Shown here: one piece after another, positions 51,272 through 59,074 of the stretch
Numbering within the stretch: the stretch's first letter is position 1
How the letters are laid out: each line of letters starts with the position of its first letter
NCBI GenBank assembly: GCA_017993835.1
Contig: JAGOLX010000005.1
Span: 8,019-72,018 of the forward strand
Direction of reading: 5' to 3'
Source: Phycisphaerae bacterium
Lineage (GTDB): Bacteria > Planctomycetota > Phycisphaerae > Sedimentisphaerales > Anaerobacaceae
DNA: 64,000 nt
Position numbers and translations under genes: made by a program
The notes under the pieces: generated by a model
What the model was told of the DNA's origin: nothing
The model's database searches: none
What the model saw: the letters and a program-made list of their open reading frames with translations, nothing else

Positions 51272-52087
51272 CTATCTCCGCATGGTTTCCAGGAGGCCGG
51301 CGTGCGCCTTGGGGTTGCCCGCCAGCACGCGGAAGGGCTGTCCCGCATAGGCATCGAGATCAACCGGGAAGATCCTTCCGCCGTTCCAGTCCGTGATGAC
51401 GGCACCGGCGGCCTCGGCAATGACCACCCCGGCCGCGATGTCCCACAGCTTGGGCGTGGACATCGCGGACACCACCAGTCCCCCCTTGGCGACGTAGGCC
51501 AGGTGCAGAGCGGTGGTGCCGAAGTTGCGGAATCGCGAACTGCGGATCAGATCGCACGCCCACGCCGGCAGCGGATCGTCGAAATGGCTGTCCAGACCGG
51601 CGCTGGTGAGCGGGCCGATCGGCTCGTCGCCGGCCACGATGCGCCGCCCGTCCAACTGGGCCTCGTCGCCTTTGACCGCGGTGAACATCGCATCGGCGCC
51701 GGGGTGGAAGACGACACCCACGATCGGCTCTCCCTGGAACATGGCCGCGATGCTGACGGCAAAGATCGGAATGCCGTGGATGAAGTTGTGGGTCCCGTCG
51801 ATCGGGTCGATGACCCACCAGATGGCCGGCTCGCCGAGCGGAGGGCGTTTGAACATCTTGCCGTGGTCTCCCTCCTCGGCGATGAACCCGTGATCCGGAT
51901 AGGTTTCGCGTATCCGCTGGATGACGATCCGCTGGCACTGGGTGTCGGCCTGGGTGACCATCTCGTTCTCGTTCTTCTTGACGGCCTTGACGTTGCCCAT
52001 CTGCTCCATCGCATGCTGGCCCGCCAGGCGGGCGGCCACGATCGCCGTTTCCAGGATTTCGCGTAAGTCTTTTTGTTCCAAGGGCAT
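51272..52087 (-). CDS. Inositol-monophosphatase-family phosphatase
   Basis: A 271-residue lithium-sensitive-phosphatase-fold protein. Metal-site motifs: FIAEEGDHG (about 68-76), WVIDPIDGTHNFIHGIP (about 90-106, motif 1) and LWDIAAGVVIAEAAGA (about 215-230, motif 2). Substrates in the family include inositol phosphates, fructose-1,6-bisphosphate, PAP and histidinol phosphate; the sequence does not decide between them. It is convergent with the pilus locus (stop codons three bases apart) and divergent from the DUF2752 gene. Confidence 0.9.
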   Translation of the reverse strand: MPLEQKDLREILETAIVAARLAGQHAMEQMGNVKAVKKNENEMVTQADTQCQRIVIQRIRETYPDHGFIAEEGDHGKMFKRPPLGEPAIWWVIDPIDGTHNFIHGIPIFAVSIAAMFQGEPIVGVVFHPGADAMFTAVKGDEAQLDGRRIVAGDEPIGPLTSAGLDSHFDDPLPAWACDLIRSSRFRNFGTTALHLAYVAKGGLVVSAMSTPKLWDIAAGVVIAEAAGAVITDWNGGRIFPVDLDAYAGQPFRVLAGNPKAHAGLLETMRR

Positions 52088-52108
52088 AGCATAGCACCTG
52101 TGTACTTG

Positions 52109-52137
52109 TTGACTTGTTCGAACGCCGACCCTATTCT
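52109..52137 (+). promoter_or_regulatory. Promoter TTGACT-N17-TATTCT next to a start codon
   Basis: TTGACT (52109-52114) and TATTCT (52132-52137), 17-base spacer. The -10 box ends nine bases before the ATG at 52147, so the message would have a leader of only about two or three bases. Confidence 0.55.
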
Positions 52138-52146
52138 ACAGGCGAT

Positions 52147-52614
52147 ATGCAGGAACGCCAACAGGATAGCACGAGCAAAACGACACGTCGGGCGTCCGCG
52201 AGGCAGCGCAAGATCGCCGCCGTAATTGCGGTCGTGATTGCGGGGGGATTCGGCAGCCTGTGGCTGTTGGAGAGGGTGGGATTCGATTTCGGGCGGCTGT
52301 TCTTGCCGTGCGGCCTCAAGATGCGGACCGGCATGCCCTGTCCGACCTGCGGGATGACGACCGCGGTGCGGGCCTTCGCTCGGGGCGAGGTGCTCACCGC
52401 GTTCTACCTCCAGCCGGCGGCCGGTCTGCTGTGCAGCCTGTCGATTGCCACTCTTTTTTTCGCTTTTCTCATTGCTGTGTTCGGCATATATTTCAATTTC
52501 CTGGACCGGGTGTTCGCTCGGGTTCGGGTCGTGCATGTGATCGTAGGTCTGCTTGTGATCCTTGCCGCCGGGTGGGCTGTCACGTTGGCGCGCGCCGTGG
52601 CGGCACAGACCTGA
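52147..52614 (+). CDS. DUF2752 membrane protein
   Basis: A 155-residue protein with a basic N-terminus, three predicted helices (AAVIAVVIAGGFGSLWLL, GLLCSLSIATLFFAFLIAVF, VHVIVGLLVILAAGWAVTLA) and the DUF2752 signature between the first two: LPCGLKMRTGMPCPTCGMTT (about 55-74), where the C-P-x-C-G-M-T motif is invariant. The ATG at 52147 has no ribosome binding site and lies close behind a good promoter, consistent with a leaderless message. The family's function is unknown; the cysteines suggest metal binding or redox. SerA follows 38 bases later. Confidence 0.85.
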   Translation: MQERQQDSTSKTTRRASARQRKIAAVIAVVIAGGFGSLWLLERVGFDFGRLFLPCGLKMRTGMPCPTCGMTTAVRAFARGEVLTAFYLQPAAGLLCSLSIATLFFAFLIAVFGIYFNFLDRVFARVRVVHVIVGLLVILAAGWAVTLARAVAAQT

Positions 52615-52652
52615 AATGGTCGGTAGATCGAGGATTTCTGGGAGTGTTGCTT

Positions 52653-54242
52653 ATGATCAAAGTGCTCATCACAGACAAGCTGGCAAAAGAAGGAATCGAC
52701 CTGATCAACGCTACGGCCGGCGCCGAGGCGGTTGTCAAGATAGGCATCAGTGAGGATGAGCTGAGCAACATCATCCGGGACTACGACGGGCTGATTGTCC
52801 GCAGCGAGACGAAGGTGACCGCGAAGGTCCTCGCCAATCCCGGCCGCCTCAAGGGCGTCGCCCGGGCGGGCGTGGGCGTGGACAACATCGACGTTCCCGC
52901 CGCGACTCGCAAGGGCATCCTCGTGATGAACACTCCCGGCGGCAATACGCTCAGCGCCGCCGAGCACACGATAGCCCTCATGCTGGCGATGAGCCGGAAC
53001 GTCGTGCAGGCCTGCAACAGTCTCAAGTCCGGCGCCTGGGATCGCAAGAAGTACACGGGCAACCAGCTCAACAACAAGGTTCTCGGCGTGATCGGCCTGG
53101 GACGGATCGGCATGGCGGTGGCGCGGATGGCTCACGGCTTGGACATGAAGATCCTGGGCTACGACCCGCTGGCGGCGCCGAAGGACGCGGGGGAACTGGG
53201 CGTCGAGGTCACCGACAAGCTCGAACGGATCTTCCGGGAGTCCGATTTCATTACGATCCACGTGCCGAAGAACCCGCAGACGCTGAACATGATTGGCGCC
53301 GACCAGATCGCGATGATGAAGCCGACGGTCCGCCTGGTCAACTGCGCCCGCGGCGGCATCATCAACGAGGACGCCCTGTACGATGCGCTGTCGAAGAAGC
53401 GGATCGCCGGGGCGGCCCTCGACGTGTTCTCGACGGAGCCGCCGCAGGACCTGCGGTTCGCCGCGCTGGACAACTGCATCGTCACGCCGCACCTCGGCGC
53501 CAGCACGGAAGAGGCCCAGGTCGAGGTGGCCGTCGAGGCCGCGGAAATCCTGATCGACGCCATCAAGGGCGGCCCAATCCGTAACGCGGTCAACGCGCCG
53601 TCCACGTCGGGCGCCATGCCGCCTGCGGTCAGCCAGTATGCCAATCTGGCCCGTCGCGTCGGCACGTTGCTCAGCACGATTGCCCCCGGCAACATCAAGA
53701 GCGTCCAGGTCGAGTATCGGGGGACCATCGCAGACATGGGGGTCCAGCCGATCACGCTGAACTTCGGCATCGGCCTGTTGCAGAGGCATTTCGAGATGCC
53801 GCTGAACATGGTCAATACGCCGGTCCTGGCCAAGGAGCGTGGCATCAGCGTCGATGTGACGAAGAACCCTGAAGCCCGCGACGTCGCATCCAGCTTCACG
53901 GCGACCGTCACGACCAGCGAGGTGAAACGGACGGTCCGAGGTTCCGTGTTTGGCGAGACGCTGCTGCGCATCATCGAGGTCGATGACTTCCACGTCGAGA
54001 TGACGCCGCAGGGCACCGTCCTGGTCATCTTCAACGACGACCGACCAGGCGTGATCGGATCGGTCGGCACGGTCCTCGGCAATCACGGCATCAACATCGG
54101 TACGATGGGCGTCGGCCAGAAGCTCGACCTGCAGAAGGCGGTCCTGGCGGTCAGTCTTGACAAAGAGCCCGACGCCGCCACCGTCGAGGAACTCAAGAAG
54201 CTCGATTTCGTCAACGAGCTGTACGTCTGCACGCTCGATTGA
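52653..54242 (+). CDS. serA: D-3-phosphoglycerate dehydrogenase (long form)
   Basis: A 529-residue enzyme that commits 3-phosphoglycerate to serine synthesis. The ATG at 52653 has GGGAG at 9 bases. In order: a substrate domain (VRSETKVTAKVL), the nucleotide-binding domain with VIGLGRIGMAVARMA (about 148-162), the active-site Arg in NCARGGIINEDAL (about 232-244) and His in TPHLGAS (about 281), an intervening ASB-like domain, and a C-terminal ACT domain (VIFNDDRPGVIGSVGTVLGN) that normally binds L-serine for feedback inhibition. The length matches the type I long form of B. subtilis and mycobacteria. Confidence 0.95.
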   Translation: MIKVLITDKLAKEGIDLINATAGAEAVVKIGISEDELSNIIRDYDGLIVRSETKVTAKVLANPGRLKGVARAGVGVDNIDVPAATRKGILVMNTPGGNTLSAAEHTIALMLAMSRNVVQACNSLKSGAWDRKKYTGNQLNNKVLGVIGLGRIGMAVARMAHGLDMKILGYDPLAAPKDAGELGVEVTDKLERIFRESDFITIHVPKNPQTLNMIGADQIAMMKPTVRLVNCARGGIINEDALYDALSKKRIAGAALDVFSTEPPQDLRFAALDNCIVTPHLGASTEEAQVEVAVEAAEILIDAIKGGPIRNAVNAPSTSGAMPPAVSQYANLARRVGTLLSTIAPGNIKSVQVEYRGTIADMGVQPITLNFGIGLLQRHFEMPLNMVNTPVLAKERGISVDVTKNPEARDVASSFTATVTTSEVKRTVRGSVFGETLLRIIEVDDFHVEMTPQGTVLVIFNDDRPGVIGSVGTVLGNHGINIGTMGVGQKLDLQKAVLAVSLDKEPDAATVEELKKLDFVNELYVCTLD

Positions 54243-54332
54243 CAGGCTCGGTCTCCCCTCATACGATGGATGAGTTTGCTTCCGCCTCCGTGGGCGGCAG
54301 GACGCAGAGTGTGCGCAAAGGGAGTGTGCGTG

Positions 54333-55736
54333 ATGGCTGAGAGTCTTATCATCAGTGTCAGCGGAATGAGAGGGGTGATCGGGGAGAACCTCACGCCGGT
54401 CATTGCGGCCCAGTACGGCGGCGCATTCGGGACCTTCCTGAGGGATTCCTCCGGCGCCAACGGGCGTCGGCTCAAGGTCTGCATCGGTCGGGATTCCCGA
54501 GTCAGCGGCCCGATGCTCCTGTCGGCGATGACGGCGGGGTTGTGCTCCGTCGGCGTGGATGTCGTCGATCTCGGTCTGGTGACCACGCCGGGCGTCGGGA
54601 TCATGCTCCGCGAACTGGGCTGCGACGGCGGCATCGTCATCACCGCGTCGCACAATCCGCTGCCGTACAATGGGATCAAGCTGCTGTTGAGCAATGGAAT
54701 GGCCCCGCCGCTGGCTACGGCCGAGCGGATCAAGAAGGCATTCCTGGAGGGGCAGATCCGCTACGTCGATTCCGTCCAGTGCGGTACGGTCAGCCGCAAC
54801 GACGACACCGACCGCGTTCACGTCGAGAAGGTCCTGGCCACCGTCGATGCCGGGCAGATCGGGCGCAAGAGACGGCGTATCGTGCTCGACAGCATCAACG
54901 GCGCCGGCGCTCGGGTCGCCAAGAAGCTCCTGGCCGCGTTGGGATGCGAAGTCATTGCCATGAACGATGAGCCGACCGGGCTGTTTGCCCACGGCGCCGA
55001 GCCGATTGCAGAAAACTTGGTCGATCTGTGCCAGCGGGTGAAGCAGGAGAAAGCGGAACTGGGATTTGCCCAGGACCCGGACGCGGACCGCCTGGCGATC
55101 GTCGATGAGCACGGCGTCTACATCGGAGAGGAGTACACGCTGGCCCTGGCGGCCAAACACGTCTTCTCCGCGGGCTCCGGGACGGCTGCCGCCAATCTGT
55201 CCACCTCGCGAATGATCGACGACATCGCCCACCGCGCGGGCGGTCGAGTCATTCGGACCCCGGTCGGCGAGGCCCACGTCGCCAACGCCATGACCGAGCA
55301 CGGCTGCGTCATTGGCGGCGAGGGCAACGGTGGCGTCATCGACCTGCGAGTCGGGCCCGTTCGCGACAGTCTCGTCGGGATGGCCCTGGTCCTTCAGTTG
55401 ATGGCCGACGTGGGCAAGACCATCAGCGCCCTCGTGCGGGAAATCGGCGGCTACGCCATGCACAAAGAGAAGCTCGCTGCCGATTCGCAGCAGGCGCGAC
55501 GGATTATGGACCTGGCAGCCCAGAAGTTCCCCAAGGCCGCCGCGAACCCCTCGGACGGTCTGCGCCTGGACTTTACCGACGGCTGGATTCACCTGCGGAC
55601 CAGCAACACCGAGCCGGTGATGCGGATCATCGTCGAGGCCAAGGACGAGCCCGCCGCCCAACGGTACATTCACGCCGTTTCCGAAATACGCAGCTCTGTG
55701 CTGGGACGAGACGATGGCGGCAAAGGACAAACATGA
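54333..55736 (+). CDS. Phosphoglucosamine mutase / phosphomannomutase-family enzyme
   Basis: A 467-residue alpha-D-phosphohexomutase. The phosphoserine loop is GIVITASHNPLPYNG (Ser about 117), the metal loop is FAQDPDADRLAIVDEHG, the sugar-binding loop is GGEGNGGVIDLRVG and the phosphate-binding loop is LRTSNTEPVMRIIVEA. Bacterial GlmM has GEQSGH in the sugar loop; the GEGNGG version is typical of archaeal-type phosphoglucosamine/phosphomannomutases, so the substrate is uncertain, although peptidoglycan/UDP-GlcNAc precursor supply is likely. The ATG at 54333 is preceded by GGGAG. Its end overlaps the next gene by 23 bases. Confidence 0.85.
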   Translation: MAESLIISVSGMRGVIGENLTPVIAAQYGGAFGTFLRDSSGANGRRLKVCIGRDSRVSGPMLLSAMTAGLCSVGVDVVDLGLVTTPGVGIMLRELGCDGGIVITASHNPLPYNGIKLLLSNGMAPPLATAERIKKAFLEGQIRYVDSVQCGTVSRNDDTDRVHVEKVLATVDAGQIGRKRRRIVLDSINGAGARVAKKLLAALGCEVIAMNDEPTGLFAHGAEPIAENLVDLCQRVKQEKAELGFAQDPDADRLAIVDEHGVYIGEEYTLALAAKHVFSAGSGTAAANLSTSRMIDDIAHRAGGRVIRTPVGEAHVANAMTEHGCVIGGEGNGGVIDLRVGPVRDSLVGMALVLQLMADVGKTISALVREIGGYAMHKEKLAADSQQARRIMDLAAQKFPKAAANPSDGLRLDFTDGWIHLRTSNTEPVMRIIVEAKDEPAAQRYIHAVSEIRSSVLGRDDGGKGQT

Positions 55737-56613
55737 GATAGCCGCTCGGCAGATCCGGTCGGTTACTTGCCTCGGCGCGGCTGTCAATATCGTCTTGGCC
55801 ATTGTCAAGATCGCCATTGGCATGGCGGTCTCCTCGCTGGCGATGATCGCAGACGCGATCCATTCCCTGTCGGACCTGGCGACCGACGTGGCTGTCGTCA
55901 TCGGATCGTACTGGGGCGCCAAGAAGCCCGATCTAATGCATCCCTATGGTCACGGCCGAATCGAGACGTTCTGTGCCGTGTTTGTCGCACTGGTCCTGAT
56001 GGGCGTCGGTGGCTTCATGATGTACGAAGGCGCCTTGGCGATCGCGAGAAATCAGACCACGGCGCCTCACTGGGGCATTCTGGCGGGGGCCGTGCTGTCG
56101 ATCGTCGCCAAGGAATGGCTCTACCAGGTCACGAAGAAGGTCGCCAGGAGGCTTCACAGTCCCGCGGTCTACGCCAACGCCTGGCACCATCGCAGCGATG
56201 CCTTCAGCTCCGTGGCTGTGTTGGTCGGCTACATTGCGATGGTGGTCGGCTACGATCACGGGGATCAGGTGGCGGCCATCGCCGTAGGGCTGATGATCGT
56301 CTTCGTCGGGGTCAAGGTAATTGTCGACGCGGTCATGGAACTGACCGAGGCCGCGGTCGATCCCGAGACGGTCGAGCACGTCAAGAGCATCATGGGCGCG
56401 GATCCCGCCATTCGCCAGTGGCACCGGCTCAGGACCCGCACCGTCGGACGAGAGGTCTTTCTCGACGTGCACATTCTCGTGGACCCCGAGCTGAACATCG
56501 CTGCGGCCCACGACGTTTCCGAGAGACTGGAGAGGGCCCTGGACGAGGAGATCAGTCGGCCGGTGAACATCACGGTTCATGTCGAGCCGGACCTGCCGTC
56601 GTTCCGAAAATAG
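55714..56613 (+). CDS. Cation diffusion facilitator family transporter
   Basis: A 299-residue CDF protein. Six membrane helices span about 18-205, with the metal site DAIHSLSD (helix 2, about 49-56) and HHRSDAFSS (helix 5, about 155-163); the cytoplasmic C-terminal domain shows VKSIMGADPAIRQWHRLRTR and VDVHILVDPELNIAAAHDV-like sequence ending in a ferredoxin-like fold with metal-ligand His residues (TVHVEP). It exports Zn2+, Fe2+ or Mn2+ by proton antiport; the H/D-x3-D pattern does not settle the metal. It overlaps the mutase gene by 23 bases, so its translation is probably coupled. Confidence 0.9.
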   Translation: MAAKDKHEIAARQIRSVTCLGAAVNIVLAIVKIAIGMAVSSLAMIADAIHSLSDLATDVAVVIGSYWGAKKPDLMHPYGHGRIETFCAVFVALVLMGVGGFMMYEGALAIARNQTTAPHWGILAGAVLSIVAKEWLYQVTKKVARRLHSPAVYANAWHHRSDAFSSVAVLVGYIAMVVGYDHGDQVAAIAVGLMIVFVGVKVIVDAVMELTEAAVDPETVEHVKSIMGADPAIRQWHRLRTRTVGREVFLDVHILVDPELNIAAAHDVSERLERALDEEISRPVNITVHVEPDLPSFRK

Positions 56614-56807
56614 GTCCCCCAACGGACGACGGACCGACGCTCTTGCGATGAAAACCCTTGATGGATCGAGGAACCTCGTGTACAATGCCCCGCACATCGG
56701 TTCCGGGGGCAAGGGAGTGTCGGTTGTCGATCCTTACAGGGTGTGGATGTTGCCGACGCGATTGCCTTGTCCACATGGAATGAGATTGGGAGTGTGAAGG
56801 TGTAGGG

Positions 56808-58187
56808 TTGGATAGTCGCTGGACAGAGCACAAGCCGTCGGTCCTGGTGGTCGATGACGAACGGGACCACGCCGACGGGATCGTCGAGGCGCTGGGGAAG
56901 CTGCCGGTCAAGGCGCTGGCCGTCTATACAGGCGAGCACGCGGTCGAAGTGCTCCGGCATCAGGCGGTCGACGTGGTTGTGACCGATCTGAAGCTGGAAG
57001 GGCGGGTGGACGGCCTGGGCGTGCTTCGCGAGGCGCGTCGGCAGGGGGGCGCCACCGAGGTCATTCTAATCACGGCCTACGCGACCATCGACAACTGCAA
57101 GGAGGCGATGCGCGAGGGGGCGTTCGACTATCTCGTCAAGCCGCTGGACATCGATCAGCTCCGCACGCTGGTCGAGCAGGCGGCGCGCAAGGCTGCAGCC
57201 GGACGGGCGGGACCGGCTCAGGCCGCGCCGGAAGAGGAGGCGTTTCTCTTCGAAGGCATCAAGGGCGTCAGTCCCGCCATGCAGGGGATCTTCGAAGTCG
57301 TTCGGCGGGTGGCCCCCACGAATATCTCCGTGCTCATCGAGGGTTCCTCGGGGACGGGCAAGGAACTGCTGGCCCGCGCCATCCACCGGAACTCGCTCCG
57401 GCGGAACAAACCGTTCAAGCCGGTCAACTGTGCCGGCCTGACGGAGACCCTGCTGGAGAGCGAACTGTTCGGACACGTCAAGGGCGCGTTCACCGGCGCC
57501 AATACGGATCGCAAGGGATTGTTCGAGATCGCCGATGAGGGGACGCTCTTCCTCGACGAGATCGGGGACATGCCGCTGTCGATGCAGGCGAAACTGCTGC
57601 GGGTCATCGAGGACGGCGTCGTCGTGCCGGTCGGTTCGAGCAAGGCCACCGTCGTCAACGTGCGGATCATCAGCGCCACGAACCGCAGTCTGACGAAGCT
57701 CATCGAGCGGAAGGAGTTTCGCGAGGATCTCTATTTCCGGATTCGAGGGGTGAACATCAGTCTGCCGGCGCTGCGGGAGCGGACGGCCGACATCCCGATC
57801 CTGGCGGAGCACTTCTTGCAGGAGGCGGTCGAGGAGACGGGCTCCCGCGTCACGGGGTTCACAACTGCGGCGATGGGCGTTCTGACCGGCTACGAGTGGC
57901 CGGGCAACATCCGCCAGCTTCGGAACATGATCCGCACGATGGTCGTGATGTGCGACCGGGACAAGATCGACGTGCAGGACCTCCCGCCGGAGATTTCCCA
58001 GCGTCGCCAGCTCCCCGGCAGCAGCGCCTCGCCCGCCGACCTGGCGGGGGTGTCGCTCAACGATCTGGAGAAGAAGGCAATCGTCGATACGCTGGCCCGG
58101 ACGCAGGGCAACCGCGAGCAGGCCGCCAAGATCCTCGGCATCGGCGAGCGCACGCTCTACCGCAAGATCAAGGAATACGGTCTGTAG
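56808..58187 (+). CDS. NtrC-family sigma-54-dependent response regulator
   Basis: A 459-residue regulator. Receiver domain: VLVVDDERDH (12-21), the phosphoacceptor Asp in VVVTDLKLEG (about 63), Thr in ILITAYATI and Lys in YLVKPLD. AAA+ domain: Walker A IEGSSGTGKELLARA (about 178-192), the sigma-54-contacting loop VKGAFTGANTDRKG (about 223-236), Walker B GTLFLDEIGDMP and the arginine-finger region. A Fis-type HTH closes the protein (GNREQAAKILGIGERTLYRK). The start is a TTG at 56808 with AAGGTG upstream. It activates sigma-54 promoters when phosphorylated; no histidine kinase is next to it, so it is an orphan in this window. Confidence 0.9.
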   Translation: MDSRWTEHKPSVLVVDDERDHADGIVEALGKLPVKALAVYTGEHAVEVLRHQAVDVVVTDLKLEGRVDGLGVLREARRQGGATEVILITAYATIDNCKEAMREGAFDYLVKPLDIDQLRTLVEQAARKAAAGRAGPAQAAPEEEAFLFEGIKGVSPAMQGIFEVVRRVAPTNISVLIEGSSGTGKELLARAIHRNSLRRNKPFKPVNCAGLTETLLESELFGHVKGAFTGANTDRKGLFEIADEGTLFLDEIGDMPLSMQAKLLRVIEDGVVVPVGSSKATVVNVRIISATNRSLTKLIERKEFREDLYFRIRGVNISLPALRERTADIPILAEHFLQEAVEETGSRVTGFTTAAMGVLTGYEWPGNIRQLRNMIRTMVVMCDRDKIDVQDLPPEISQRRQLPGSSASPADLAGVSLNDLEKKAIVDTLARTQGNREQAAKILGIGERTLYRKIKEYGL

Positions 58188-58320
58188 GACGATCCTCGCA
58201 ATGGACAATTCTTACGCGGAACCCATGTCCTGAGAATGCGGATGTTTTGTGTCTTGTATTTATGTGCCCATTCCCGCGAATGCAGGAGTGTCGAAATCAC
58301 GGGATTCATCACATTCCTGA

Positions 58321-58350
58321 GAGTGGATTCCCGCTTTCGCGGGAATGACA
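58321..58350. repeat. Third copy of the ATTCCCGC palindrome
   Basis: ATTCCCGC (58327-58334), TTTC, GCGGGAAT (58339-58346), flanked by AGTGG and GACAT as in the copies at 5832-5852 and 5890-5943. It lies between the 3' ends of the NtrC-like gene and the nuclease gene, where it may also work as a bidirectional terminator. Confidence 0.65.
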
Positions 58351-58398
58351 TCCGTGACACGTGGCGCATTCCTGGTGGGGGCGTCTATTCTGCAGAAA

Positions 58399-59058
58399 TC
58401 AATCCGAATCCCCAGTCCCTTCCGTCTGCTTTTTCTGTCGCCAGGCGGGCATCTGCTCGGGTCGGACGTGGGCCCAGAGTCCCTTGTCGAGGGCGCGGGC
58501 GCCGGCCTCCAACTGCCGGTACCTCTGGAAGTACCCGTGTTTGAACCGCACGTCCGCGTAGGCGAACCCCTCGGAGAGCAGCTCCTCGTTCAGGAACTTC
58601 CCGTCGGGTAACTGGATGTAGGCGAGGAGCCGCTGGTAGCGATCCCGACTTCCGGCCCGCTGGTCGAGATAGAGGGTGACCTGCCGGCCGAGAGCCGACT
58701 GCCGCGCGAATGCGGTGGCTTCGTCGGCATAGTACATCCGCTGGCCAGTGTCCGAACCCATCTCGGGTGCGTCTACTCCTATGAGACGGACCTTGGTCGT
58801 CTCATCGGTCCCGTCCGCGGCGCCCAGATGGAGTGTATCGCCGTCGACGACCCGAACGACGGAGAAGGTCCGCCCGTCGTATCGAGCCTGATCGTCGGCG
58901 AGGGTCTGTTGACGTCCCGTGGGTGCACCGGGCCAGTTCGGGGCCACAACAGCCCGGTCGAGCACAACGAGAAGAGCCGTCCCGATCAGAGAGATGCCGA
59001 TCAGGACGGCTCGTTGTCGTCTGCTCCACGCGCGTCGGCTTGTTCGTCTGCGAGCCAA
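58399..59058 (-). CDS. Membrane-anchored staphylococcal-nuclease-like (thermonuclease) protein
   Basis: About 219 residues. A basic N-terminus precedes one membrane helix (AVLIGISLIGTALLVVLD); the nuclease domain follows outside the membrane: SVVRVVDGDTLHLG (catalytic Asp region), VRLIGVDAPEMGSDTG (Arg, Asp and Glu of the active site), the Arg in SRDRYQRLLAYI, then GKFLNEELLSEGFAYAD. It should cut DNA or RNA with calcium. The start is uncertain: a TTG at 59058 is offered because it avoids overlap with aspartokinase, which ends at 59075; no strong binding site helps. It is the last gene of the homoserine/aspartate operon. Confidence 0.8.
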   Translation of the reverse strand: MARRRTSRRAWSRRQRAVLIGISLIGTALLVVLDRAVVAPNWPGAPTGRQQTLADDQARYDGRTFSVVRVVDGDTLHLGAADGTDETTKVRLIGVDAPEMGSDTGQRMYYADEATAFARQSALGRQVTLYLDQRAGSRDRYQRLLAYIQLPDGKFLNEELLSEGFAYADVRFKHGYFQRYRQLEAGARALDKGLWAHVRPEQMPAWRQKKQTEGTGDSD

Positions 59059-59074
59059 CTCCAGGGAATCCCGC

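Noticed and set aside
52404-55922. 1172-codon minus-strand open frame
   Set aside because: Antisense of serA, the mutase and the transporter, all with intact catalytic motifs.
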